DNA from: Malikia granosa | GTDB lineage: Bacteria > Pseudomonadota > Gammaproteobacteria > Burkholderiales > Burkholderiaceae_C | Reading direction: 5' to 3' | NCBI RefSeq assembly: GCF_002980595.1 | Contig: NZ_PVLQ01000027.1 | Coordinates: forward strand, 124,001 to 188,000 | DNA length: 64,000 nucleotides | Shown: piece by piece, positions 36,144-47,453 of the stretch | How positions within the stretch are numbered: position 1 is the stretch's first letter | Layout of the letters: each line of letters starts with the position of its first letter | Notes under the pieces: generated by a model | Seen by the model: the letters and a program-made list of their open reading frames with translations, nothing else | Databases searched by the model: none | Told to the model about the DNA's origin: nothing | Position numbers and translations under genes: made by a program

Positions 36144-37199
36144 TCAGGCCCGGCCGTTCTGGAGCGCGCGCGCGACCTCGGTCACCAGGCCCGGACCCTG
36201 GTAGATCAGGCCGCTGTAGATCTGCACCACGTCGGCGCCGGCCTCGATCTTGCTCAGCGCGTCGGCGCCGCTCAGGATGCCGCCGACGCCGATGATCGGA
36301 TAGTCCTTGCCGAGTCGCGCGCGCAGCTGGCGGATCACGGCATTGCTGGCTTCCAGCACCGGCGCGCCCGACAGGCCGCCGGCCTCCTCGGCATGCGGCA
36401 GGCCCTTGACCGCCTCGCGGCTCAGCGTGGTGTTGGTTGCCACCACGCCGTCCATGCCGTGGCGCTTGAGCGTGTCGGCGATCACCGCGATCTGGGCCTG
36501 GTCGAGGTCGGGCGCGATCTTGACGAACACCGGCTTGTAGGCGCCCAGCTTGGCCGCCAGCTCGGCCCGCTTGGCCGCCAGCGCGCCGAGCAGCTGGTCC
36601 AGTGCCTCGTCGCTCTGCAGCTCGCGCAGGTTCTTGGTGTTGGGGCTCGAGATGTTGACTGTCACGTAGTCGGCGTGCGGGTACACGCCTTCCAGGCAGA
36701 CCAGATAGTCATCGGTGGCGCGCTCGATCGGCGTGGCGGCGTTCTTGCCGATGTTCAGGCCCAGCAGCATGCCGCCCTTCTTCGGCTGCTGGCGCAGCTG
36801 CGAGCGCTTGACGTTGGCGATGAAGGCGTCGAGGCCGTCGTTGTTGAAGCCCAGCCGGTTGATCAGCGCGTTCTTCTCGGGAAGGCGGAACATGCGCGGC
36901 TTGGGGTTGCCGGGCTGGCCCTTGGGCGTCACGGTGCCGACCTCGACGAAGCCGAAGCCGAGTGCGCCCCAGGCATCGATGCAGCGCGCGTTCTTGTCCA
37001 GCCCGGCCGCCAGGCCGACCCGGTTCGGGAAATCCAGTCCGGCCAGGCGGACCGGATCGCTGACCTTGGGCTGCGAGGTCAGGCACATCAGCGGCGAATG
37101 CTGGAGCTTTTCGAGCTTGTCGAGCGTGAGCTCGTGCGCGGCCTCCGGGTCCATCTTGAACAGCAAGGGGCGGGCAAGCGAGTAGGGCAGCAGGGACAT
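36144..37199 (-). CDS. pyrD: Dihydroorotate dehydrogenase (quinone), class 2
   Basis: PyrD oxidises dihydroorotate to orotate in pyrimidine synthesis, with quinone as acceptor. The 351-residue protein has the class 2 N-terminal membrane-associating helices ([19 protein letters not shown]), then [65 protein letters not shown] with the catalytic Ser, and [10 protein letters not shown]. It diverges from rpiA across 66 bases and is followed by the LysE-type gene. Confidence 0.97.
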   Translation of the reverse strand: MSLLPYSLARPLLFKMDPEAAHELTLDKLEKLQHSPLMCLTSQPKVSDPVRLAGLDFPNRVGLAAGLDKNARCIDAWGALGFGFVEVGTVTPKGQPGNPKPRMFRLPEKNALINRLGFNNDGLDAFIANVKRSQLRQQPKKGGMLLGLNIGKNAATPIERATDDYLVCLEGVYPHADYVTVNISSPNTKNLRELQSDEALDQLLGALAAKRAELAAKLGAYKPVFVKIAPDLDQAQIAVIADTLKRHGMDGVVATNTTLSREAVKGLPHAEEAGGLSGAPVLEASNAVIRQLRARLGKDYPIIGVGGILSGADALSKIEAGADVVQIYSGLIYQGPGLVTEVARALQNGRA

Positions 37200-37265
37200 T
37201 GGATAATCTCGGATCTAGGCGGGCCTGACTCGGCCCAATCCTCCGATTCTCCCAGATTGCACCCC

Positions 37266-37952
37266 ATGACCCATCCTTCCCTGACCCAAGACGAACTCAA
37301 GACCCTGGTTGGCCAGGCCGCACTGCGCTATGTCGTGCCCGGCGAGATCGTCGGCGTCGGCACCGGCTCGACGGTCAACAAGTTCATCGATGCGCTGGCG
37401 ACGATCAAGGACCAGATCAAGGGCGCGGTCTCCAGCTCCGAGGCCTCGACCGCGCGCCTGCAGGCGCTCGGCATCCCGGTCTTCGACAGCAACGAGGTCG
37501 AGCAGCTGGCGGTCTACATCGACGGCGCCGACGAGATCGACGGCCAGGGCCACATGGTCAAGGGCGGCGGCGCGGCACTGACGCGCGAGAAGATCGTCGC
37601 GGCCCAGTCCAGGCTGTTCGTCTGCATCGCCGACGAGTCCAAGCTGGTCGAGCAGCTCGGCCGCTTCCCGCTGCCGGTCGAGGTGATCCCGATGGCAGCG
37701 CAGCGCATCGCGCGCCAGTTCGCCGCAATGGGCGGCAGCGCGACGCTGCGCCTGAAGGATGGCGCGCCGCTGGTGACCGACAACGGCCAGCATATCCTCG
37801 ACGTGACCGGATTGCGCATCGCCGATCCGCTGGCCTTCGAGGCCCAAGTCAACAACTGGCCCGGCGTCGTGACGGTCGGGGTGTTTGCCTTCCAGAAGGC
37901 CGGCGTCTGCCTGCTCGGCACCCGCGACGGCGTCAAGACGCTGGAGTACTGA
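37266..37952 (+). CDS. rpiA: Ribose-5-phosphate isomerase A
   Basis: A 228-residue RpiA that interconverts ribose-5-phosphate and ribulose-5-phosphate. [42 protein letters not shown] and the final [11 protein letters not shown] match the family. The start is ATG 37266. The stop is followed 2 bases later by a rhombosortase frame that lacks an ATG; the GGAG at 37943-37946, within the last rpiA codons, could serve as its ribosome-binding site. Confidence 0.96.
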   Translation: MTHPSLTQDELKTLVGQAALRYVVPGEIVGVGTGSTVNKFIDALATIKDQIKGAVSSSEASTARLQALGIPVFDSNEVEQLAVYIDGADEIDGQGHMVKGGGAALTREKIVAAQSRLFVCIADESKLVEQLGRFPLPVEVIPMAAQRIARQFAAMGGSATLRLKDGAPLVTDNGQHILDVTGLRIADPLAFEAQVNNWPGVVTVGVFAFQKAGVCLLGTRDGVKTLEY

Positions 37953-37954
37953 GC

Positions 37955-38635
37955 CTGTCCCGGACCGGTCCAGAGCCCGGCCGCCGCTTCGGCCTGCCGC
38001 CGCTGGCGCTGCTGGCGCCACTGCTGCTTGCGCTGCAGCTCTGGCCGGGCCTGCCAGCCGCCTGGCGCTTCGAGCGCATCCGCTTCGAGCAGGGCGCCTG
38101 GTGGGAGCTGCTGTCGGCCCAGGTGGTCCACCTGAGCCTCTCCCACGCGCTGCTCAATGCCGCCGCGCTGCTGCTGATCGCCGTGTTGCTGCGTCCCTGG
38201 CTGTCGACGGCGGCCCAGTCGGCGCTGCTGGCCGGTGCGGCCGTCGCAGTGGCTGCCGTGATCGCGCTCGACCCTGGCTGCGGCTATTACGCCGGCTTCT
38301 CGGGCGTGCTGCATGGCTGGCTGGGCGGGGCGGCAGCGCTGCTCGCCGGCCGGCCTTCCAGTCCTGGTCCGGCCGCCCGGCGGCCGCTTGTTGCCATGTC
38401 GGACCAGGCCGTTCCAACCGCCCCGCCACCCGCCTGGCCCTGGATGCTGCTGGCCCTGTTCGGGCTCAAGGTCGGGCTCGAGTCGGCCGGCTGGCTGCCG
38501 TCGGCCTGGAGCTTCACGGTCTACTGGCCGTCACATGCGGCTGGACTGGCGGGCGGGCTGCTGGCGGCCGGCCTGATGCGGGCCGGTGCCCGGCTGACCC
38601 CGCCAGCGCCCGGCACCCGACAGCAGGGCGGCTGA
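37955..38635 (+). CDS. Rhombosortase (rhomboid-family GlyGly-CTERM protease), probable CTG start
   Basis: The frame encodes a six-segment rhomboid-like membrane protein. FERIRFEQGAWWELLSAQVVHLSLSHALLN has the WW-ELL/H/SH-LN signature and YYAGFSGVLHGWLGG holds the catalytic Ser. The His lies in WPSHAAGLAGG. Residues upstream of the first GTG (38123) include membrane segment 1 and this signature, so the gene must begin earlier. No in-frame ATG, GTG or TTG exists back into rpiA. CTG 37955 has GGAG 8 bases upstream and would give 226 residues. Rhombosortases cleave GlyGly-CTERM tails, and the convergent S8 protease has such a tail. The last 105 bases overlap that gene antisense. Confidence 0.8.
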   Translation: MSRTGPEPGRRFGLPPLALLAPLLLALQLWPGLPAAWRFERIRFEQGAWWELLSAQVVHLSLSHALLNAAALLLIAVLLRPWLSTAAQSALLAGAAVAVAAVIALDPGCGYYAGFSGVLHGWLGGAAALLAGRPSSPGPAARRPLVAMSDQAVPTAPPPAWPWMLLALFGLKVGLESAGWLPSAWSFTVYWPSHAAGLAGGLLAAGLMRAGARLTPPAPGTRQQGG

Positions 38636-40294
38636 GAGCAGCAGCAGCCATTCCGGCCAGCCGGCCGCGCCGCCACCACCGCCGGATTCGCTGTTGCCGC
38701 CCTTGCCGCTGTCGGGCGCGGCGACCGGTGCCGGGTTGGCTTGCAGCCAGCGCACGGCCGCCTCGGCATCGAGCATGCCGGCGCCGCAGATCGCCTGCAT
38801 GGTGCAATAGCTGTTGGCCGGATAGGCGCGCGCCGAGCGGGTCAGCACGGTGCGGACCTGGTCCGGGCTCAGGGTAGGCTGCAGGCCGAGCAGCAGCGCC
38901 GCCACGCCCGAGACATGGGCGGTCGCGATGCTGGTGCCGCGCACTTGCTCATAGCTGTCGGCCAGCGGCGAGGTCAGCCCGCTGTTGCCCAGGCTGGTGA
39001 TCGAGTCGCCGTCGTTGGCCAGCAGCTGCAGGCCCGGCCCGCCTCCCGGTGCGCTGAGCGTGGTGCTGGGGCTGGCATTGGCGTAGGAGGCCAGGTCGCC
39101 GCGCCGGGTATGGGCCGTGACCGCGATCACGCCCTGGCAATTGGCGGGCTGGCTCAGGCCCTGGTCCGTGGCCTGGCCGTTGTGGTTGCCGGTGGCCGCG
39201 ATCACGACCGCACCCTTGCCGCGGGCCCGGTCGACCGCCTCCTGGAAGGCCGAGCTGCAACTGCCCTCGGCCGCCATGCTCAGGTTGATCACGCGCGCAG
39301 GGTAGGGGTTGACCGGCGGCGCGCGCATCAGGTCTGGCAGGCTGGGCAGCTCCAGCCCGACCGCCCAGTAGACCCCGGTGATGACGTCGGACAGATAGCC
39401 GCCGCACTTGCCGAACACGCGCACCGGCAGCAGCCGCGCGCCCGGTGCTATCCCCGCCAGGCCCAGGTTGTTGCCCATCACGGCAGCGATGGTGCCGGCC
39501 ATCATCGTGCCATGCCAGCTGCTGGTGCTGAGCGCGCAGCCAGAGAAGGTGGCGCTTTCGCTGTCGCGTATGCTGATCCAGTCGCCCGGATCGCTCGGGT
39601 CGCTGTCCCATTGGCCATCGAGGTCGTTGGCGATGTCGGCATCGCTGACGAAGTCATAGCCCGGCAGCAGCCGGGCCGCCAGGTCGGCATGGGGCCGCAG
39701 CCCGGTATCGATCACCGCCACCACCACGCCTTGGCCGGGCGCGACCTCGCCGCGCGCGACATCCCAGGCGCCAGGCAGGTTGGCGCCGCCCTCGTTGCCC
39801 CGGCTGGGCGGCTGCAGGTTCCACTGGCGCGAGCCGTAGAGCGGGTCGTCGGGCAGGAACTGGGGCTGGAGGCGCTGGTCGATCTCGGCGTATTCGACCC
39901 TGGGGTCGCGCTGCAGTTGCCCGATCAGTTGCAGCATCTCGCTGCGGCTGAGTCCGCGATCGGTCAGCACCACATGCAGCTGCGCGCTGATCGACTTGTG
40001 CAGCAGCAGCTGCACCGGTGCCTGCCCAGGCACGCCGGATTGCAGCCGCTGCGACAGGTCGCTGATGGCGAGTTGCGCCGTCCGTGTCGCCAGCGGAGCG
40101 TCGGTCGCGGTCGGCTTGAGCTTGACCAGCAGCCGCCGGTAGACAGCGGTGGCGGGCGCCTGCGGCAGGGAGCCGCTCGCGCCCTGGCTGGCCGCTTCGG
40201 CGGCCTGCAGGCCGGCCGGCATCAGCGCGCCCGCCTGGAGCGCCAGCGCCAGCAGGCAAGAGGCGATCCGCCCGGTGTTGGCAATGGCTTGCAT
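38531..40294 (-). CDS. Secreted subtilisin-like serine protease with GlyGly-CTERM tail
   Basis: A 587-residue S8 protease. Residues 1-34 form a signal peptide, and about 50-145 resemble an I9-type propeptide. The catalytic triad is Asp196 (AVIDTGLRPHADL), His261 (SSWHGTMMAG) and Ser455 (RGTSIATAHVSG). At the C-terminus five glycines (about 538-542) are followed by a hydrophobic segment and RWR, the GlyGly-CTERM sorting signal recognised by rhombosortase. A further 22 residues after the Arg cluster are unusual and overlap the rhombosortase gene. The start is ATG 40294; the longer open frame upstream lies over the oligopeptidase gene. It is probably processed and released at the cell surface. 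Confidence 0.9.
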   Translation of the reverse strand: MQAIANTGRIASCLLALALQAGALMPAGLQAAEAASQGASGSLPQAPATAVYRRLLVKLKPTATDAPLATRTAQLAISDLSQRLQSGVPGQAPVQLLLHKSISAQLHVVLTDRGLSRSEMLQLIGQLQRDPRVEYAEIDQRLQPQFLPDDPLYGSRQWNLQPPSRGNEGGANLPGAWDVARGEVAPGQGVVVAVIDTGLRPHADLAARLLPGYDFVSDADIANDLDGQWDSDPSDPGDWISIRDSESATFSGCALSTSSWHGTMMAGTIAAVMGNNLGLAGIAPGARLLPVRVFGKCGGYLSDVITGVYWAVGLELPSLPDLMRAPPVNPYPARVINLSMAAEGSCSSAFQEAVDRARGKGAVVIAATGNHNGQATDQGLSQPANCQGVIAVTAHTRRGDLASYANASPSTTLSAPGGGPGLQLLANDGDSITSLGNSGLTSPLADSYEQVRGTSIATAHVSGVAALLLGLQPTLSPDQVRTVLTRSARAYPANSYCTMQAICGAGMLDAEAAVRWLQANPAPVAAPDSGKGGNSESGGGGGAAGWPEWLLLLSAALLSGAGRWRGQPGTGPHQAGRQQPARQSSRM

Positions 40295-40338
40295 CGGTGC
40301 CCCTAGTTGCCGGGGCCACGCCAGCCCCGCCTGGAATC

Positions 40339-42420
40339 TTAGTCCGCCATGCCCTGGTGGCGCAACAGGGCGTCGAGCTCGGGCTCGCGGCCGCGGAAGG
40401 CCTTGAACGAGTCCATCGCCGGCCGGCTGCCGCCGACCTCGAGCAGCTCGCGCCGGAAGCGCCGGCCGGTCTCGACATCGAGCGTGCTGCCGCCATTGGC
40501 CTGGGCGGCCTCCTCGAAGGCGGCATAGACATCGGCGCTCAGCACCTCGGCCCACTTGTAGCTGTAGTAGCCCGCCGCGTAGCCGCCGGCGAAGATGTGG
40601 CTGAAGGTGTGTGCGGTGCGGCTGTAGGCCGGCGGCTGGATCAGCGCGACTTCGTCGCGCACCCGTTGCAGCAGCGCCATGAAGTCGCCATCAGCCGCGC
40701 CGCCGCTGTGCAGCAGCATGTCGAACAGCGAGAACTCGATCTGGCGCAGTGTCTGCAGCCCGCTCTGGAAGTTCTTCGCCGCCAGCATCTTGTCGAACAG
40801 TTCGCGCGGCAGCGGCTCGCCGGTCTCGACATGGGCGGTCATGCCAGACAGCACGTCCCATTCCCAGCAGAAGTTCTCCATGAACTGGCTCGGCAGCTCG
40901 ACCGCATCCCATTCGACGCCGCTGATGCCCGACACGTCATGCTCCTGGACCTGGGTCAGCAGGTGATGCAGGCCATGGCCGAATTCGTGGAACAGGGTGA
41001 TGACATCGTCGTGCGTCAGCAGCGCCGGCTTGTCGCCAACGGGTTCCGAGAAGTTGCAGACCAGCTGCGCGACCGGGGTCTGAAGGCGGGCGTCGTCGGG
41101 GCGCAGCCAGCGCGCGCGCACGTCGTCCATCCAGGCACCGCCGCGCTTGCCCGCGCGCGCGCCCGGGTCGAGGTAGAACTGGCCGATCAGCTGGCCGGCG
41201 CGCTCGAGGCGGAAGCACTTGACGCTGGGATGCCAGACCGGCGCCTGGTCGGGGCGGATCTGCACCTCGAACAGGGTCTCGACGATCTTGAACAGGCCTT
41301 CGAGCACCTTGGGCGCGGTGAAGTAGGGCTTGACGTCCTGCTCGCTGTAGGCATAGCGCGCCTGGCGCAGCTGTTCGCCGATGTAGGGCCAGTCCCAGGC
41401 CTGCGGGTCGGCCAGCCCGAGCGACTCGGCCGCGAAGGCGCGCATGTCGGCCAGGTCGCGCTCGGCGTAGGGGCGCGCCTTCTGTGCCAGCTCGCGCAGG
41501 AAGGTCACCACCTGCTCGGCCGACTCGGCCATCTTGGGCACCAGCGAGACGGCGGCGAAATGCGGATAGCCCAGCAGCTCGGCCTCTTCCTGGCGCAGCG
41601 CGAGCAGCTCATCGATGATGGCGCTGTTGTCGAACTTGACCGCATCGCCCTCGGCCTGTTCGCTGGCGCGCGTGCCGTAGGCGCGGTAGAGCTTCTCGCG
41701 CAAGCTCCGGTTGCGGCCGAACTGCATCAGCGGCAGGTAGCAGGGCAGCTTGAGCGTGAGCTTGTGGCCTGCCTTGCCCTCGGCCTCGGCGGCGGCGCGG
41801 GTGGCCGCCAGCGTGTCGGCCGGCACGCCGTCGAGCTCCTCGGCGCTGGCGTAGTAGGTCCAGGCATCGGTCGCGTCGAGCGCGTTTTCGCTGAACTTCT
41901 GGCCCAGCTCGGCCTGGCGCTCCTGGATTGCGGCAAAGCGCTCCTTGGCCTCGCCCTGCAGCTCGGCGCCGCCGAGCACGAAGCCGCGCAGCGCATTGCG
42001 GCGCGCCTGGGTCTGCTCGGCATCGAGCCGGGCCGGGTCCATCGCCTTGTACTTGGCATAGAGTCGCTCGTCGGCGCCGAGCCGGGTCCAGAACTCGGTG
42101 ACCTTGGGCAGCGCGGCGTTGTAGGTCGCACGCAGCTCGGGCGTGTCGGCCACGCTGTTGAGGTGGCTGACCGCGCCCCAGGCGCGACCCAGGCGCTCGG
42201 TCGCGACATCGAGCACCTGCGCCATCGCCTGCCAGTCGGGCGCGAAGTCGTCCGCCGTCACCTGCTCGAGCGCCGTAGCGGCGGCCTGCAGCAGGCTGTC
42301 GACGGCCGGCTCGACCTGCTCGGGCCGGATGGCGTCGAACAGCGGCAGGTCGGTGAAGTCGAGCAGCGGGTTGGCGGCTTGGTTCAGGGCGGCGGATTCG
42401 GGGGCGGCGGTAGCGTTCAT
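40339..42420 (-). CDS. prlC: M3-family oligopeptidase A
   Basis: A 693-residue zinc metallopeptidase with HEFGHGLHH at 478-486, plus the downstream Glu in SQFMENFCWEW. It degrades oligopeptides, including signal-peptide fragments, in the cytoplasm. The length and GGAWMDDVRARW block match PrlC/OpdA. The start is ATG 42420 (MNATAAPES). It lies downstream of the yhbY terminator and upstream of the S8 protease on the same strand (44-base gap). Confidence 0.94.
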   Translation of the reverse strand: MNATAAPESAALNQAANPLLDFTDLPLFDAIRPEQVEPAVDSLLQAAATALEQVTADDFAPDWQAMAQVLDVATERLGRAWGAVSHLNSVADTPELRATYNAALPKVTEFWTRLGADERLYAKYKAMDPARLDAEQTQARRNALRGFVLGGAELQGEAKERFAAIQERQAELGQKFSENALDATDAWTYYASAEELDGVPADTLAATRAAAEAEGKAGHKLTLKLPCYLPLMQFGRNRSLREKLYRAYGTRASEQAEGDAVKFDNSAIIDELLALRQEEAELLGYPHFAAVSLVPKMAESAEQVVTFLRELAQKARPYAERDLADMRAFAAESLGLADPQAWDWPYIGEQLRQARYAYSEQDVKPYFTAPKVLEGLFKIVETLFEVQIRPDQAPVWHPSVKCFRLERAGQLIGQFYLDPGARAGKRGGAWMDDVRARWLRPDDARLQTPVAQLVCNFSEPVGDKPALLTHDDVITLFHEFGHGLHHLLTQVQEHDVSGISGVEWDAVELPSQFMENFCWEWDVLSGMTAHVETGEPLPRELFDKMLAAKNFQSGLQTLRQIEFSLFDMLLHSGGAADGDFMALLQRVRDEVALIQPPAYSRTAHTFSHIFAGGYAAGYYSYKWAEVLSADVYAAFEEAAQANGGSTLDVETGRRFRRELLEVGGSRPAMDSFKAFRGREPELDALLRHQGMAD

Positions 42421-42505
42421 TTCGGGCAGTTGAGGCCGGTGGCCGGGGATTGCAAGGTGGCTGGACAGCAGATTATGAGGCGCTGCCGCTGCCCGGCGCG
42501 GAAAC

Positions 42506-42529
42506 AAAAAAGCCAACCTTGCGGTTGGC
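42506..42529 (-). terminator. Intrinsic terminator after yhbY
   Basis: On the minus strand GCCAACC-GCAA-GGTTGGC is a perfect 7-bp stem with a tetraloop followed by six T, 56 bases after the yhbY stop. It separates yhbY from prlC. Confidence 0.92.
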
Positions 42530-42585
42530 CTGAAGGGGGCCGCTTGCTTGCCGGCGGCCAGTCGCGTCCGCCAGGGACGCCTGCA

Positions 42586-43062
42586 TCATTTCTGGTGCGA
42601 CTTCTTGCTGCTCTTCTGGGTCGGCTTCTTGGCGCGCTTGACCAGCCCGCCGAAGGTCAGGCGCTCGTTGCCGAGCACGCGCACCTGCTTGACCTCGGGG
42701 CGCTGGCCGCCCTTGGAGCTGTACTTGAGGATCTTGACATCGCGCGGGCCCGGCATGCGGTCCTCGTCGATGGTGCGTTCCTTCTCGGGGATCGGGCGCC
42801 ACAGCACCAGCAGCTTGCCGATATGCTGGATGGCGGCGGCGTCGAGTTCCTCGGCGAGCTGCTCGAGGTAGGCCGCGCGCTGGTCGCGGTCGTCGGAGAA
42901 CACGCGCACCTTGATCAGGCCATGGGCCTTGAGCGCGGCGTCGACTTCCTTCTTGACGGCTTCGGTCAGGCCATCGCCACCGATCAGCACGACCGGGTCG
43001 AGGTGATGGGCGTCCGAGCGGAAGGGTTTGCGCTGGGCAGGGGTCAGAATGATTTGAGGCAT
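42586..43062 (-). CDS. yhbY: CRS1-YhbY domain RNA-binding protein
   Basis: The first 100 residues are a YhbY domain ([31 protein letters not shown] with the conserved GxxG-type GGDG loop), which binds RNA and is linked to ribosome assembly. The protein is 158 residues because a basic C-terminal tail (ending [14 protein letters not shown]) is added, as in other Burkholderiales. The start is ATG 43062; the longer open frame is in the divergent intergenic region. It diverges from rlmE across 103 bases. Confidence 0.93.
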   Translation of the reverse strand: MPQIILTPAQRKPFRSDAHHLDPVVLIGGDGLTEAVKKEVDAALKAHGLIKVRVFSDDRDQRAAYLEQLAEELDAAAIQHIGKLLVLWRPIPEKERTIDEDRMPGPRDVKILKYSSKGGQRPEVKQVRVLGNERLTFGGLVKRAKKPTQKSSKKSHQK

Positions 43063-43165
43063 GGTGCGATTATCCCGGATCGTCCGCTGTCGCGGGGCGG
43101 TGCCATCTTGCCGCTGGCGCCATTTGCCGGCAAGGGGATGGCCAACATGTGACAATCGAGCTTGC

Positions 43166-43834
43166 ATGAAAGTAAAAACGCAGAGCAAGAAGGTCAACAA
43201 GGCCTGGCTGAATCAACATGTCAACGATCCCTGGGTCAAGCTGGCCCAGCGCGAGGGCTATCGCGCGCGCGCGGCCTACAAGCTCAAGGAGATCGACGAG
43301 ACCTTCCACCTGATCCGTCCCGGCCATTGCGTGGTCGACCTGGGCTGCGCGCCGGGGGCCTGGAGCCAGTACCTGCGCCGGCGCCTGTCGCCGACCGGTG
43401 CCGCGGTGGGCGAGCTCAACGGCATGATCGTCGGCCTCGACCTGCTGCCGATGGAGCCGATCGAGGGCGTGCAGTACATCCAGGGCGACTTCCGCGAGGA
43501 AGCGGTGCTGGCCCAGCTCGAGGACAAGCTGCTGCTGCCCGATGGCAGCCATCGCCCGGTCGATGTGGTGGTGTCGGACATGGCGCCCAACCTGTCGGGG
43601 GTGGATTCGGTCGATGCCGCGCGCATCGCGCACCTGGCCGAGCTGGCGGTCGATTTCTCCAAGGCCCACCTCAAGCCCGAAGGCGCGCTGGTGGTCAAGC
43701 TGTTCCATGGCGGCGCCTACCAGGACCTGGTCAAGCTGTTCAAGGACAGCTTCAAGCTGGTCAAGCCGATCAAGCCCAAGTCCTCGCGCGACAAATCTTC
43801 TGAAACCTTTTTGGTCGGAATCGGTCTCAAGTGA
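43166..43834 (+). CDS. rlmE: 23S rRNA (uridine-2552-2'-O)-methyltransferase
   Basis: A 222-residue FtsJ/RrmJ-family enzyme. The basic N-terminus is followed by [12 protein letters not shown], the SAM motif [31 protein letters not shown] and VVKLFHGG. The K-D-K-E tetrad residues are in place. It methylates the ribosomal A-loop. It lies just before ftsH, the conserved order in proteobacteria. Confidence 0.95.
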   Translation: MKVKTQSKKVNKAWLNQHVNDPWVKLAQREGYRARAAYKLKEIDETFHLIRPGHCVVDLGCAPGAWSQYLRRRLSPTGAAVGELNGMIVGLDLLPMEPIEGVQYIQGDFREEAVLAQLEDKLLLPDGSHRPVDVVVSDMAPNLSGVDSVDAARIAHLAELAVDFSKAHLKPEGALVVKLFHGGAYQDLVKLFKDSFKLVKPIKPKSSRDKSSETFLVGIGLK

Positions 43835-43961
43835 AGGCCGATCGATTTTTTCTATCCCGGGCATCTGCAGGCTTGCAGACCCTGGCGGTCAGTCCGGCGC
43901 TTGAAAGACCTAGAATGGCGCCAATCTATCAGTACATTGCGTTTTCGTTCGGGAGTCCGTT

Positions 43962-45875
<1,914 letters not shown>

Positions 45876-45894
45876 ACCGCCAGCCAAGATCACC

Positions 45895-45918
45895 ACCGGG
45901 GCCTGGCCCCGGTTTTTT
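45895..45918 (+). terminator. Intrinsic terminator after ftsH
   Basis: ACCGGGGC and GCCCCGGT form an 8-bp stem around a 3-base loop, followed by six T. It lies between ftsH and folP, so folP may need its own promoter or read-through. Confidence 0.88.
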
Positions 45919-45971
45919 ATTGCCACCCTTGTTCCTCCTGCTGCCTGAAGCGCCCATCCTGCGCCATCGAC

Positions 45972-46847
45972 ATGAACGCCACACTGCCCCACGCCACCGT
46001 CTGGAAAACCACCCGCTTCGAGATCGACCTGGGCCAGCCCCAGGTCATGGGCATCGTCAACGTCACGCCCGACTCGTTCTCGGACGGCGGCCGGCACGAT
46101 GACCCGGCGCGCGCGCTGGCGCACGCCGAGCAGTTGCTGAAGGAAGGCGCGACCATCCTCGACATCGGCGGCGAGTCGACCCGGCCCGGCGCGCCGCCGG
46201 TGCCGCTGCAGCAAGAGCTCGACCGCGTGCTGCCCGTGCTGCGCGAGGCGCTCAAGCTCGGCGTGCCGCTGTCGATCGATACCTACAAGCCCGAGGTGAT
46301 GCAGGCCTGCCTGGACCTGGGCGCCGACATCATCAACGATGTCTGGGCGCTGCAGCGGCCGTTCGAGAACGGGCAGGGCAGCGGGGTCGAGGTGGTGGCG
46401 CACCATCCGGCCTGCGGTGTCTGCCTGATGCACATGCACCTGGAGCCGCAGTCCATGCAGATCGCCCCGATGACGGGCGACGTGGTGCCGCAGGTGGTCG
46501 ATTTCCTGCGCCAGCGCGCCGAGCGGCTGCTGGTCCTGGGCGTGGCGCGCGAGCGCATCGTTCTCGACTACGGCATCGGCTTTGGCAAGACGGTGGCGCA
46601 GAACTTCTCGCTGCTGGCGCGCCAGCCCGAGCTGCTGGCACTGGGCTATCCGCTGCTGTCGGGCTGGTCGCGCAAGTCATCGCTCGGCGCCGTGACCGGC
46701 CGCGAGATCCCGCGCGAGCGGGTCGCGGCCAGCGTGGCGGCGCATCTGCTGGCGGTCGAGCGCGGCGCCCGCATCGTGCGCGTGCATGACGTGCGCGAGA
46801 CGGTCGACGCGATCAAGGTCTGGCAGGCGATGCAGGCGCAGGCCTGA
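45972..46847 (+). CDS. folP: Dihydropteroate synthase
   Basis: A 291-residue FolP that condenses pABA with dihydropterin pyrophosphate, the target of sulfonamides. MGIVNVTPDSFSDGG, DIGGESTRPGA, LSIDTYKPEV, INDVWALQ, LDYGIGFGK and GWSRKSSLG are the family blocks. In relatives glmM commonly follows folP. Here the strand ends and arsC lies convergent instead. Confidence 0.96.
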   Translation: MNATLPHATVWKTTRFEIDLGQPQVMGIVNVTPDSFSDGGRHDDPARALAHAEQLLKEGATILDIGGESTRPGAPPVPLQQELDRVLPVLREALKLGVPLSIDTYKPEVMQACLDLGADIINDVWALQRPFENGQGSGVEVVAHHPACGVCLMHMHLEPQSMQIAPMTGDVVPQVVDFLRQRAERLLVLGVARERIVLDYGIGFGKTVAQNFSLLARQPELLALGYPLLSGWSRKSSLGAVTGREIPRERVAASVAAHLLAVERGARIVRVHDVRETVDAIKVWQAMQAQA

Positions 46848-46874
46848 GCCGGTTCACGCGATCCGGGCCGTGGC

Positions 46875-46910
46875 ATGAAAAAAGGCCGCCCGGCGTACAG
46901 CCGGCGGCCT
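46875..46910 (-). terminator. Intrinsic terminator of the ppk2-arsC unit
   Basis: On the minus strand AGGCCGCCGGC and GCCGGGCGGCC pair (one bulged base) around TGTAC and are followed by six T. It lies 23 bases after the arsC stop and faces the folP end. Confidence 0.88.
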
Positions 46911-46932
46911 CCTGGCGGCAACGCTGCCTGTG

Positions 46933-47439
46933 TCAGTGCTGCGCAGCGACTTCCTGCGCGTGGCTTTCGAGCACCAGCCGGTCCAGGCTTGCCAGCGGCA
47001 GGCTCATGAACAATTCGAGCCGCTGGTGCATGCGGTGCATGACCTGCTTGAACATCTCGAGCAGGGCCTCGTGGTCGCCCTGGGCCTGCATCGGATCGGG
47101 GAAGGACCAGTGGGCGATCGCCGGATGGCCGGGCCAGAGCGGGCAGGGCTCGCCATGGGCATCGTCGCAGACCGTGATGACCAGGTCCATGTGCGGCGCG
47201 TCGGGACCGGTGAATTCATCCCAGCTCTTGCTGCGCAGGCCGCTGGTGTCCACGCCCGCGCTCTGCAAGGCCTCGAGCGCCAGCGGGTGCGGCTGCTGGT
47301 CGCTGGCCGGCTCGGTGCCGGCCGAGAAGGCACGGAAGCGGGCACCGCCGACATGGTTCAGGATGGCCTCGGCCAGGATGCTGCGGGCCGCGTTGTGGCT
47401 GCACAGGAACAGGACATTGATGGGCGGGTGATCGGTCAT
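46933..47439 (-). CDS. arsC: Arsenate reductase / low-molecular-weight phosphatase-type protein
   Basis: A 168-residue protein with the P-loop VLFLCSHNAARSILAEAI (CX5R), RSKSWDEF and VITVCDDAHGEPCPLWPG. The VCDDA and second Cys pattern fit thioredoxin-coupled arsenate reductases rather than tyrosine phosphatases. The start is ATG 47439; ATG 47454, which overlaps the ppk2 stop as TGATG, is also possible. No arsenite pump or ArsR regulator is adjacent. Being behind a Pho-type promoter, it could handle arsenate that enters through induced phosphate transporters. Confidence 0.85.
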   Translation of the reverse strand: MTDHPPINVLFLCSHNAARSILAEAILNHVGGARFRAFSAGTEPASDQQPHPLALEALQSAGVDTSGLRSKSWDEFTGPDAPHMDLVITVCDDAHGEPCPLWPGHPAIAHWSFPDPMQAQGDHEALLEMFKQVMHRMHQRLELFMSLPLASLDRLVLESHAQEVAAQH

Positions 47440-47453
47440 GGGCGTGATTATCA

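Noticed and set aside
38123-38635. Rhombosortase starting at GTG 38123
   Set aside because: It would remove membrane segment 1 and the WWELL signature, which are clearly encoded upstream in the same frame.
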